From Neospora caninum Liverpool (lineage: Eukaryota > Apicomplexa > Conoidasida > Eucoccidiorida > Sarcocystidae): 64,000 nt of DNA. Numbering within the stretch: the first letter of the stretch is position 1; every line of letters begins with the position of its first letter. The DNA lies in NCBI RefSeq assembly GCF_000208865.1, contig NC_018394.1, forward strand, positions 3,847,797 to 3,911,796, read 5' to 3'. The position numbers and the translations under genes were made by a program. The notes below the pieces were generated by a model, which was not told the origin of the DNA, did no database searches, and saw only the letters and a program-made list of their open reading frames with translations. Below, in pieces: positions 53,324-64,000 of this stretch.

Positions 53324-56300
53324 TCGTGAGGTGTGATGGCTGTCTATTTACTGGGGTCGAGGGGGGCGCGCGGCTGGGCGTGTTCTAGGATTGGGTCACT
53401 TGTGTTCGGATCTCGACCCGAAAAAGTAGGTGGGGAAAGACTGGAATTCGGGCGACGCGGGCAGGAGAGAAGCCAGCAAGGCTCTCGTCCAGTGTTGGTG
53501 TCCATGTTGACATCGGCTAAAATGTGCGGCGACAACAGCTTGAATAGGGTGAATATGAAGAGCATGAAGGTGATGGAGGCGCGGGCAGTTCTGCCTCCTA
53601 AAACGCGCGTGCATCGGGTTTTTTTGGGAGCATCATAGAAGGGAGATTTGCGTTTTTCGCGGAGGCCTGCATCCGTTTTGACTGAGTTGCACGTGAGAAC
53701 GACACCAGGGTCATTAATTGTCGCGTACAGAGAGAAATCTCGGAAACGGGCTACTAAGGTTTGGCATCCCGGGTAGTAAGGGAGGGGCTAAGCGTGGAGT
53801 CATCGTACAGAAAAACAGCAACGTGTTGTCCTCCAATGACCAGAGTAGCCGGTGTGGGTTACTTCACTAGAGTGGCCAAAAACGGAGATGCGGCTATGGC
53901 GGGGGGTGCGGTGATTGTACGATTTGTACCTACTTGACTCCTCAGTTTAAGTTAAGGGGTCCGTTGTTTACAGCGCAATAGAGCTTGGATCCGGTAAAAA
54001 ATGACATCCAAGATCTAAGCACAACATCACATGAAAAGTAAAGATGCCAATCGTGCTGCGGTGAAGATAAACCGTCACCAAACAGGTGTTGTCTCTGGGA
54101 AAAGCGGGACCAGACCTGCCAGATTCTACGGCGGTGGAGTTTGCCGGCAAACGCGCAAAAGCGGCGAACGTTATTTGTGGGGGGATCAATCGAGTTGCGC
54201 TTCTGTACGGTTGAAGATGCGTCCACTACACAGAACGGCAATGTTATGAAGGCGCAGATTGTGGTTATGGTGGCACTGACGTTTCTCCGCATGCGAGCAC
54301 CGGTCAGTCATCCGACCAAACGCTCCTCTTCCTTTTCGCCGCATAATGAAATCTTATGGTTTAAGAGTGAAGGGGTCTCGGAAGTCTCCGCCGCCTCTTG
54401 AGAGACAGAAACAGATGCGTAACCGGCGCTGCTGGAGGAAGCACTGCGATCACCGAAGGACATCTGGTAACGCATCCGTGAGAGAGAAGAGGCCTTTTTT
54501 TTGTACATGGATACAAGAGGTTTCCTTCTTTTGCATCACTATCAATGGTAAAGGGCGACCAGTAGAGGCGCTGCTGACACGGGGCCAGATTCACAAGCAG
54601 TACGGTACTGGCAATCCTGTGTCGTGCATTTTCTAGTCCCTGAGCAAGAGTCGATGCAGTGTGTCCAGCACCAGATGGCCCCTAAGATGAAAGTTCCTAG
54701 GGTCGAAAACGTTTTTTTTTAGTAAAAAAAAATTTGCAAAGGCCGGCATCTCAGAGGAGCGGATTATCATGGACGAGACATGTGTGCAGTGGAACTGCTG
54801 CAGTGATTCAATTGAAGCACAAACTCATTTTTTGTCAAGACGTTACTTGCACGACTTTCACACTCCTTTCAGCGGCTCCGCCACTGGCGCCAGCTACAGC
54901 GCTGAACCCACATCCACTTGAAAGCAACAGACAGGAAGCCGACCACCTTCCGCACACCTCGTGTAGTGTCGTCAGCGACGTCTGATCGCAATCCAGTTGA
55001 TGCTGGGGTCTCGTGGAAGCCCCGATATCTTTATCCTGGAACCTTAAGATTGCAGCGAGCAACAGAAATGACTCCACAGGAAGAAAATCCGCCCTGAAAA
55101 TCACCTACCGCAGTGTCTGCAGGAGACTACTTGCCAAGTATGGGTGGGCGATTGTAGAAAAGCTGCGGCCCCGCCAGCCTGACGGAAACGCTCCAACGCA
55201 TTTACTGCTTCAACGTATCCCGCTGGCAGACGTCAGAGAATCAACTTTACGGCTGAGCAAGGAAGACAGAAGCTCCCGACCGCATCTCCAGGAGAAGGCT
55301 GTCAACGGGGCTTCAGCAAGCACTCGTAGGTTGCGTGGAGAGAGTATGCGGTAGAGCGAAGGGCCATGACTCTATCAGACTCGAGACTTCAGAACTCGTG
55401 GATGGAGTCCGTTGTTGCCAGAGTGTAAGCTCGAGGCCTTGGCCGCGCGAATCGTGGCTTCGAATGTGTACTGGCCAAGCTTGCTCTCAGACTGAGAACT
55501 GTGCTGCGGGTTGAGGTGTTCGTTTCGGGTGCTGTTGTACACTTTCTGGTGGTGATGGGACGTGACCGCTTCATAATTTCTTCGGAGTCTCGGCTGTATA
55601 AAATACCTAGTCTGTTCTTATTTTGAATGCAGTATAGCACAGGGCAACCAGCTTCTCATTTGAGCCTTCCTGACCTGTCATACATTCCTTTCTCTGCACA
55701 GTCTTCTCTTCCTTGGAAAAAACAGCACGTTTTTCATCTGGAAGCATCTCAGGCGCTTGCTAGTAGTAGCCTACATCGGCCAGATTGTTCCGCATGCAGG
55801 GGGAAATACGGGAGGCGGCACCTGGTTTGCGTAGCTCTGCACTTTTCTCCTCCCTTGGACTCTCCAAGTGGAGAGACAGGTTAATCCAGTCCACTATCAG
55901 TAGCTGGGAAAATAATATGTTGCTATCGAGGATGTGGCTCGAACAGAAGTGTGGGCGGGCACCACTCTCCATAGCATGAGAATAGCCTCACTAAATGAAC
56001 CGAATTTGAATGGTATCAAAGTCCGTAAGAGTACTCGCGGGGGGCTCGCTAAAACAGTTGCGGCATGTCACAAGACGTGTGCAGTTAAAGATACTTTTTC
56101 ACACCGTCAGAACTTCTCTGTCGCTTCCGAAGACGGCATATAGAGGGGAGGTGACACTAATCGTGCAAGCAAGGAGAAGAAAGTGTACCTTTGTTACGAA
56201 CCTCAAGTCTGGTTGCTAACGTTCGTTGACGTTCCATGATGCTGGCGTCTAACTGTACGAGAACCTCGGTGGTGGTAGTAGTCAAGAGATTGCCATCCCC

Positions 56301-57757
56301 TATGGAAGTATGGAGTTCAATTTATCATTCGCTACGGTTGTCCAATGAGTTCATTGGAGAATCACCGTTCATATGCCCTACATCAACGCTGTCCATCCGG
56401 CAGCATTCTGGGTCTCTACAACTATTCAACATTGCTTCTGCGTGTGATCTGTCGCGCCTCCATTCGCTTCTCTGTTCTCACTTGTGAAACTTCTATTCCT
56501 GTCGAAGCAAGCCCATTAAAGAGCAGTGACCCTTGTTGCACACCCAAACGATCTCGTGAGAATTAACGAGTAGAGGCAGCGTGGGTGGCGAGACGTGTTC
56601 CATCCGCAGCATGACTTTGTAGGCTTGCCCACATCAATCGAATGCTAGCATTTCAGTCCCCACTAGAGTCGGAAGCACGAGACAAATTCCCTTTTTGTAT
56701 GCCTCCGGTTGCTCAAAACCTGAAATGTTTCGGCATTATGCCTAGGTCAGGAGAAATTGGACTTAACACGGTCATGTTTGAGCTACACCATCCATGCGTG
56801 TTCTGTTACACTTTTCCCTGTGTTCCACTGACAGTCTTGTGGTGTGTTAAAAAAGAAAACAATAATCCTGCCAGACACCAAGCAACTGCTATCTTTGTAC
56901 GTTTCGTTCTTGAGTCCAATGCCTCGCAAGTAGTCGAAAGCTATCAACGCATGGCGTCTCAGCTCTCTCTGGCTGCCTTCCTACTGTCCCTGAAGATACT
57001 TCCGGTATGACTTGCGCAGCAGGTCAGTGAGTGCACTTTTTCTGTTTGGTTTTCTCTCAAGCAACACGAGAAAGTGATTGATCACATCTTTCATCCGAGG
57101 TGAGCGGAGGAAGGTCTATCGTTGCAGCAGAATCGCCTCCCAAGTGCTGCCATCTAGTAAACGGTACTCTGCTTCTGCTCGGTATTTAGTTGGTCCCATG
57201 TCGCTGAGGTCAACTGCGTATGGCCACTGAGCGGAAGACGAGCAACATTGAAATACTCTGCACCGAACTCTGGTGACAAGTATCTGGCTCGAGACTGACC
57301 TTGGATTCAGTGTCCGATGTTGTAACGATTACGAGGTCAATGCTCACTGGTTATTATTAGGCTCAGAGATGCAAGTATTCGGATAGATAAACCCGCATTT
57401 CCCACTCTTGTATAACTGTACAGGAAAACCGGAAACAAGAGACCATCCCACGTTAAGGGCGAGCTGAAAGACCGCAGGGCTTGACAGGAGCACACGCCAA
57501 AAACAAGATAACAGAAAAAAAAGATGATTACCGAACAAGACAAACACGCCTTCCGGCAAACTTTGTCGCCCACTGGAAAAAACCAGACCCGCGGAAGCGC
57601 TGACAATCAGCATTGACACAGGCCTGTCAGAACAACACCAAACAAGCTGAGGGTGAGCTCTGTGTCGAAGCTTTCCCACCAGAAAAGTCTCCCCATGATA
57701 TACCCAGCGGTGTCCACCGCCTCGCAACTCCCTCTCGGGTCAAGTAACGACTGTAAA
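53324..57757. other. 4.4-kb stretch without a recognisable gene
   Basis: Frames are short and change frame and strand often. A plus-strand frame at 55013-55354 (contains VCRRLLAKYGWAIVEKLRP) has some coding flavour but no supporting splice sites or domain. A T10 run closely followed by an A9 run lies at about 54711-54731. It probably contains the 3' untranslated region of the repeat gene and that of the zinc-finger gene. Confidence 0.45.
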
Positions 57758-60593
57758 TTAACACAAGAAACTGCAAAACAGATCATACGAAGCATGCAAC
57801 GAAGTTGGTGGCGTCTGTTGCCGCCGGCGGTTTAGTCTCAGCTGAAGGTGGACAGAAAATAGTGCAACTTTTTGCGCATGCCGCATTCTTGTTCTTACAA
57901 ATAGCGCTGCGCTACTTGTGCGGCGTATGTCACAGGTTGTTGCAGTAGAGGACGGAGATCGCCCCCCTTCTAGCAATGAGTATCCAACCCTCGAGAGCCG
58001 ATCATCCAGAAGGTTTTGGTAGGCGGCAACGCAAAGAGCGGGGAAGTCGCGAACTAGGCACAAACGAGGCTCGGGTGCAGAAGTCGGTTCTGAAGTCTCC
58101 CTTTCACCTACGATGGCAGGGCGTGTAGTTCTGCTCCCGCAGCAACCCTTCCCGTGGTTACCAATGTGGTGTGCGTGCTGGGAGGAATCGGAGGTCATGG
58201 TCCGATGACCGAATGTTCACGGGCGTGCAGGGGAAATCCCGGAAGAACTCCGACGAGCTGCCGCCGCTACTCGGAGATGCTGCCTCCCGCTCGGAGGTCG
58301 GCGTTTCAACATCAAGGGTCGCGGATAAGAACTTTGGCAAGAGGTCGATAGGCATCATGTCCGCTTGCGGCTGGACCTGCGGAATCGGACCTCTTGCACT
58401 GTTCAATAGGTCTTGTGGGAAAGAAGGTGGCGCCACTCCAAACGGAGCTACGTCTTTCGAAGGATAGTCGGGAACCATGCGAGGAACACCGGGGGGGAGC
58501 GTGGCGAGCGTTGTGAACAACGCCGCATCGACGCCAGTGTCAAGTCTGTGGCTGTCGGCCACGTTTTCTTCGCAAGCGGGAAGGGTGCGATCCTGTAGTG
58601 GACAAGCGGAACGAGGAATGATTCGACCTTGTATTTGATCAACTGGTCATGACACAAAACCGGCGCTGTGCGGGGAGGTGCAAAGGGGTTAGTGGAGTGA
58701 ATTCAGGGAAACCATATGACAAGGCGCAGCTGGAAGCGGCTCTCGTGGTGCACAAACAGCGTCTTTTATTTGCATAGAATGACGCCTCACAGAATCCCAA
58801 AGCAGGATGAGCCTGCGGTGCATGCGCAGCCTGACCGACGGTAAGATGCATCGGAAAACTGAAGTTGCCTGGTTGGCCTGTGTCTCAGTTAGATCGCTTG
58901 CAACAGTGAGCAAACGCTCGGCAAAGTGTGACGCTGTTCTTGAAAAGGGATTGACGCATGGAGCTCCGCTGGCGACCCAGCGCCGTCGGCGAGGATGTGA
59001 GTCTGCTCTGTTGCCGGAAGCGTGCGTCCCTGCCAGCGTACCATTTCGGGCTGAAGACTCTTCAGGCGGACGACGGCTCCACGTGGCACCCAGAACCGAA
59101 AGCAAAACTCGACTTCCTCATTCTCGGCGTGGCGTGCAGGCGGCAGACTGGCACCAAACTGCCTGGGCTCAGGGATCGAGGAACCTGCGAAAGCGGCGAG
59201 TTCAAAACACACACACAGACAACACAGCCACTTTCCACGGGGCGCTCAGCTAAAACCTGAATGGCCGGGACCGTCTGGCATAAGGAATGGAGCACTGAGT
59301 GTCACGAGGATTTATGTCAATGGGGCTGAGTTGTCCACGCCAGGCCGCGCTCTCCGGATGATGACAACGGGTGTGGAACGAGAATGTGCCTTCTATCCGA
59401 CAGAGTCAGCCGCTGTGAGATGGGGCGGTGCACAATTGGAAGGCCGGTGACGGCTTGCCATTCCGAATGAAGTCCGGCTAGACTGAAGAAACGTGTCTTC
59501 GAGACAAGTACATTCGACGCGAAGTGATCGGCTTCTGTCACTTGCGATTGTGATTACGGCATCGCATGATGGAGATCAGAGAACGTTTCCACAAAAGTAC
59601 CAAAACATCTTGGTTCACCTGTACAAAGTTCATTTGGTTTTCGGAAATGCGAAACCCCCTTACCGCCTTACCGGTTCCATCGTTGACAGGCGTTATAGCA
59701 CTGATAGGCAACAATGCGGGTTTGTCCATGCTGACTACCCGCCGGCGTATTTCGTTCGATTGCTCCGCCCCCCCCTGCTGGAAGGATACACAAACATCAG
59801 CAGCGCGTGGTGATGCATGCCGACGAAACGAAATCTTACGACGGCGTACTGAGGAGGCGTTGCGAGGGCCCGTGTGAGTGTCACCATCGAGACACACACG
59901 TGGGAATAAACGTACCGTGCTGCGACACGTGGTGCTAGATCTACAGTTCCCGAGCATCCACTGGTAACACAGCGAACTCTTGTAAAGGTCGGAGGTCTCT
60001 CGGAGTTCCTCTTGACGGTGCGCGAACCGGCAAGCATCGCCCTTTTCACATCGTCCTCTCTGCAGTGACAAGCATCAACTGAATACCTGGCAATTTTCTC
60101 TGCGCCAGCCATGTGTTTTTCCTCAGTTGTCTCTGCCATAGGAGCGTCAACGACCTGAGACTGGCAAAACGTATCCTACAAAAAGAGTCCAGAGCACTTG
60201 TCTGCGGAAAGCAATTGGGGCAACCTGAAAGCAGCGCCTCGGCCAAAGATGTGCGGGCCGTGCACGTGCCCGATAGAACTGCTGAGGCACGGCGTTCGGC
60301 ATTGATTCGAGGCAACTTACACGCTGCAGAGAAGGGCACATCCTCGTTTTCGAAAGGTCCGGTCCAGAACGGAGCTCCTTGCGACCGTGTGCAAACTTGC
60401 AGTCGTGCCCCCATTCACATCTTTTTTTCTTGTAGAATGGGCATATTTTGGTCTTGTAGAACTTCACAAAGAGATTCAGCCGGGTTAGCGCACTGGAGTC
60501 CAGCTCTAGCGCCGCCGGATCTGCCCGACCATCTTGAAAATGGGCGCCCTCAGCGAACACACCGGAAACAGGAACCTCTTTGGGCCCCTCCAT
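57758..60593 (-). CDS. CCCH-type zinc-finger protein, likely RNA-binding, multi-exon
   Basis: Exons 60321-60593, 59916-60059 and 59042-59158 are all in phase 0 with GT/AG borders. ATG 60593 gives MEGPKEVPVSG as N terminus. Finger 1 is CPFYKKKRCEWGHDCKFAH (C-x7-C-x5-C-x3-H). Finger 2 spans the first splice, MCPSLQR joined to RGRCEKGDACRFAH (C-x8-C-x5-C-x3-H). Each is preceded by a K/R-T-x-C-like lead (KTKIC, KTRMC) and followed by an acidic GRKELR or RQEELR, the classical arrangement of RNA-binding CCCH pairs. A third copy (LCYQWMLGNCRSSTTCRST) has the three Cys but no His in the expected place. Later segments, FGASLPPARHAENEEVEFCF (59042-59158), a Pro-rich exon at about 58162-58550 and another at about 57860-58107, look coding, but their phases were not reconciled, so the C-terminal end is approximate. 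CCCH proteins of this type usually bind AU-rich or other mRNA elements. Confidence 0.65.
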
Positions 60594-63500
60594 CCTGTGG
60601 GTGTGCAGGGATACACACACAACTCAGAAGAAAGGGATATTCAACCCGAAAGCCGGCCACGGCGGAGGGGAATTTCCGTAGACACAGGGTTGCAACTTCA
60701 AGCCGAGGCGCTGTGTACAGGCACGGCTCCAACGAACAAGGATCGTTTGCACGAAAAAGTACACACTCTCAGTCGGCAGGTTGTGCAGACCCTTCAGGAA
60801 CAGGCATAATTCAGCTGTCATATGTTTAAGGGCCTCAAATTTGATATTGCCACAGTTCTCTGCTGTCACCGTTCAATCACACCCCTCATGTTCCACCGTA
60901 GCTTACCCTCCCGATTCACGCTCGCTCACGCAAACCACGAAGGGCGCTGTGTGTTACGCGTGCTGTTTTGTGCATTCAGCAGCATCAACCACTTAAAGAA
61001 GGTGATCCAATTTGGTTTCTATACAAAACGGCGTTGGGTTGCCCCCCTCGCCGATACCGCGTTTTCCCTTGGTGCACGTCAAGACCGTGCCGGTGAGTTC
61101 TGTCAGCCATCCTGTTGTTGCACGTGTGTATCTTACGGGTACCAGCTATCAAGACCCATTGTACGGAAACCAACATCAACGCAGCACACATTTGGAAAGA
61201 GGGGCCAGCAAGTGTGCAGCTGTGGAGGAATGGAAAGTGGAAAACAGCATGAGAGACCCACCGTGTCGGAGAAAAAAGAGAAATCCGTGGGGCGGGGAGA
61301 GCCATCCGCACTTCCGCAGCGAGACGCGATCGACCTCAGGATGAGAGTGCCGGAGCCGAGACTCCTCGTCTATGGAAGACGCAGTTTGACTTCAGACGTA
61401 AGCAGATACGTTTTGACGAAGAAATCTCACTTCAAAAATACTGCGACAACAGAATGGGCGGGCTTGTCTTTGCAACCTGGTGCAGTTTCTATCAGGACAC
61501 GGAAAGTCGTGCGCGCCTGAGAGAGCCGGCCAGCACCAGTCAAGGGCCGAGACATGGGTGACAGGAAATCAACTGGCTGTCTCACTACCAAAGAAACAAG
61601 AGAGATAGAGAAATTCTCTAACTGGAGAACTTTTGTGACAAGCTCTCGCGGAGCAGAACACTTTCGTTTTGTAGCACCTCTATCCACAAGATAGCGGATA
61701 GGGGGGCTGATTCCAAATTGGTGCCGCCGCGCCCCGTGTTGGACGAGGAGCCGCACCCAGTGTCGCCCCACGACGACCACGGCCAATCAGAGGAGAACAG
61801 AAGTGACATGCTGGAACCTTTATGTTGCTCAGTGCAGCTGGCCCACGCACTCGAGTCTTAGAAATGCAGAGCTCTCCTCCTGCAGAAGGGGAGGCCGACA
61901 GACTGGATGTGTGTGAGTCTTGAGAACGGCAACCTGCAACAAGCAGCGGCAACCGTCGCCTTGGAGACCAGAGAGCGCGGTTTCGGGTCGCGTTAGGACA
62001 TCGCGCAGGTGACCTCAGAAGTAGAAGTTAGATTGCCATGTCTTTCTGGGGAAACAAGCTCATCGTCAGCAAACTATCGTTCTGCTTCACTATCTAATGA
62101 TTGCCGCCAGTCAAAGTTAGGAATTAAGGGCACCCTGGTTTCACGCTTAGGGACAGGAAAAACCCGGCCAATCCCCGGGTCTAGTAAAAAAATGGCTGAC
62201 ATTTGCAGCAGAGAGAATTAAAAGCCGGTTAGTGCTGACAAGGGCGTCTCGGGAGTATTCATGGGCATCCGTGTGTGCTGCAGCGTCCGTTTGCTGAGCA
62301 CGACCAAGCCTTTCGTGTTTTCGCGTTCGAGCCAGACCCTCTGATATAATACTCTTCTGAACAAGAAAAACCATTTGTACTGAAGCAATGAGGCAGCAAA
62401 TTTCATTCGCAAAGGTACCAGCCTCGAAATTGTTTTCCTAGGGTTGCAAAGCGTCGTGCATTCTCGTTCCCCTATAGGTAAACGCCAAGTTGTACAGCGA
62501 CAAGAATCTATGCAGTTTCAGGCTTCCCAACGGCTTTATTTCATGCAAGGCCGATTGAGTCAGGCGTTGACTCTCCGACCAGGGGTTATCTGCGTTCCAC
62601 CTTTCATGCTTCCCGTTACGCAAGACATTAGTGCAACTGTGGGACTTACATATTTCGATACCTCTGCCACCACTTGTAACAAGCCCACGGCAAACGCATC
62701 GTATCGACCTCTGTTTCTGAAAGCCGGCTCTTCAACTGCCAACAGTAAGAATGACTAGAAGACTATTCAGGTGTCCACAGTCATTCCTGTGTCTACCCGC
62801 ATCTCGAGCTGGCCCGCCAGGATCTGTTCACCCTGTATAGCCGTGCGCGGCAGCTCTATTTTCGTGGGCTCTCTCACAACTTTCAGACAAGACTACGGGT
62901 ACTCAACCGTTCCGTGGGAAGTGCCACTCTGTGAAGTGGCGAAACGCGGGAATCATATGCAAATCCGCGTGAGGCTGAACACCTCTTCAGCCACCGTATT
63001 TGACAGGGTGTTCTCTTAAGGAGACGCCAGCCGCTTCACCCTGGAGACAGAGTTCCGAAAACAGCATCATGGTATCACACCAAAAGAGCGGAAGTTCAGA
63101 CGAGTCCGTTATATAGTCTATGTGACCGGCACACACTGTCCCCTGTGTCTGTAGAAAACACCGTGACCGTCGCCCCCTGACTCCCCGAGCACGCCTAACC
63201 AATTTCACCACTGCTCGAGATTCAAGTACTGCACGAAAAGGTGCAGCACCGGCAGGATTTATAACAGCGCTTAAGCCCTGACAGGAAAACGCGATGTCCT
63301 AGCCATAGACATTCAAAATGGTTGAGGATCAGAAGCGTCCATATGAAGCTTCGCTTGCAACGGGCACCGTTGGTTTGACAATTTTTTTGCCTGCAACGAT
63401 ACATATGCTCTGAAGATGTCCTGAGAGAGCTATCACACGTAGCCAGTTGCCAGGTTACCGGTTCATACAGACCATCCGCAGAAATTTCTTCTGTGCGGTG

Positions 63501-64000
63501 ACAAAAGGACACGCGCTGAATCAGAGTTCTGTAGGCGTATAGGAGCCGAAGAAAATGTTTGATGCTGAGCCTTTCGTGGCATCCTAGTCAGAAACAATCC
63601 CTGTTAGCCAAAGCTTCGCGATTGTCTGAGGGTTACTCAACGGCAAAAGAGTGTTCAAACTTGCCCAGAAAACAAAGAGATAAAATCAGCGAGCAGCTAC
63701 CATTCTCTTCTTCCCGTAACGGTGCCAAAGCCCGTTCGTAACACAAGGTTCGCCATCCATGATACTCTTCAAACGGTAGGAACTTGGAAGAGGTAGCTGC
63801 CCCCCGCGCTTTTTCTTCTCGCTGAAACGGAGACTATTAGCTCGCTCCCAGAAAAGGTACCACACTGTGACGAAATGGCTTGGCAACATTGGCATCACCA
63901 AACCGTTGCAAACACTTCCGTTGCGTAAAGTAGCGAAATCCCCTAAAAACACGCATTTGATTGAGAAACCAGCGGTAATGCCCTCCCCATACAGCATGGA
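60594..64000. other. 3.4-kb 5' flank with no convincing gene
   Basis: Upstream of the minus-strand zinc-finger gene. A plus-strand ATG frame at 60822-61520 (232 codons) exists, but its composition is mixed, Cys/Arg/Ser-rich and without a domain. Plus-strand frames at 62444-62758 and 62771-63019 and a minus-strand frame at 63686-63997 are similarly weak. The first part probably carries the zinc-finger promoter. A gene entering from beyond the right edge cannot be excluded. Confidence 0.4.

Noticed and set aside
57337..57727. Minus-strand hydrophobic frames as a small membrane protein
   Set aside because: Two overlapping frames share the hydrophobic stretch, with no good start context or conserved pattern; probably chance in AT-rich 3' flank.
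60822..61520. 232-codon plus-strand ATG frame
   Set aside because: Mixed composition, no domain, no splice partners; lies in the probable promoter of the zinc-finger gene. Kept only as a weak possibility.

Overview
The window looks like nuclear DNA of a protozoan parasite, most likely a tissue-cyst coccidian (Apicomplexa, Sarcocystidae; the Toxoplasma/Neospora/Hammondia/Besnoitia group). The reasons are genes split by introns with GTAAGT/GTGAGT/GTACGC-type donors and pyrimidine-rich acceptors, coding regions of moderately high GC full of Ser/Pro/Arg/Glu low-complexity inserts, many (AT)n microsatellites, GCATGC/TGCATGC motifs between genes, long untranslated intergenic stretches and proteins far longer than their relatives elsewhere. 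I cannot fix the species from sequence alone. There are no bacterial features (operons, Shine-Dalgarno sites, CRISPR, insertion sequences).

Layout, left to right. (1) About 0.5-4.7 kb, plus strand: a multi-exon gene with two dynein-light-chain-like domains. (2) 6.55-25.2 kb, minus strand: a giant multi-exon ubiquitin-specific protease. Its catalytic core is split by very long low-complexity inserts, and its C-terminal half carries DUSP/ubiquitin-like-looking segments and several SUMO-interacting-motif candidates. (3) 28.6-30.6 kb, plus: an unknown protein with a signal peptide. (4) 33.8-34.6 kb, plus: an unknown protein with four membrane segments. (5) 35.8-40.0 kb, minus: a 1380-residue helical-repeat protein, probably mitochondrial (HPR/OPR-like). 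(6) 43.0-53.2 kb, plus: a gene whose last exon holds 33 near-identical copies of a 213-bp (71-residue) Lys/Ala/Glu/Pro-rich repeat. Its TAA stop is followed by 40 more open codons in the same frame. (7) About 57.8-60.6 kb, minus: a CCCH zinc-finger protein. The rest (4.7-6.5, 25.2-28.6, 30.6-33.8, 34.6-35.8, 40.0-43.0, 53.3-57.7 and 60.6-64.0 kb) shows no convincing gene.

The genes do not form a pathway; they are independent transcription units, several of them divergent pairs (USP / secreted protein; HPR protein / repeat protein). The most notable features are the tandem-repeat gene with its higher-order repeat structure and questionable C terminus, and the ubiquitin protease with a roughly 780-residue insertion between its catalytic His and the following Trp-Val-Arg-Phe-Asp-Asp motif plus candidate SUMO-binding motifs.

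Splice sites were inferred by eye from GT/AG dinucleotides and reading-phase agreement. Exons called phase-consistent are well supported; the others are approximate.
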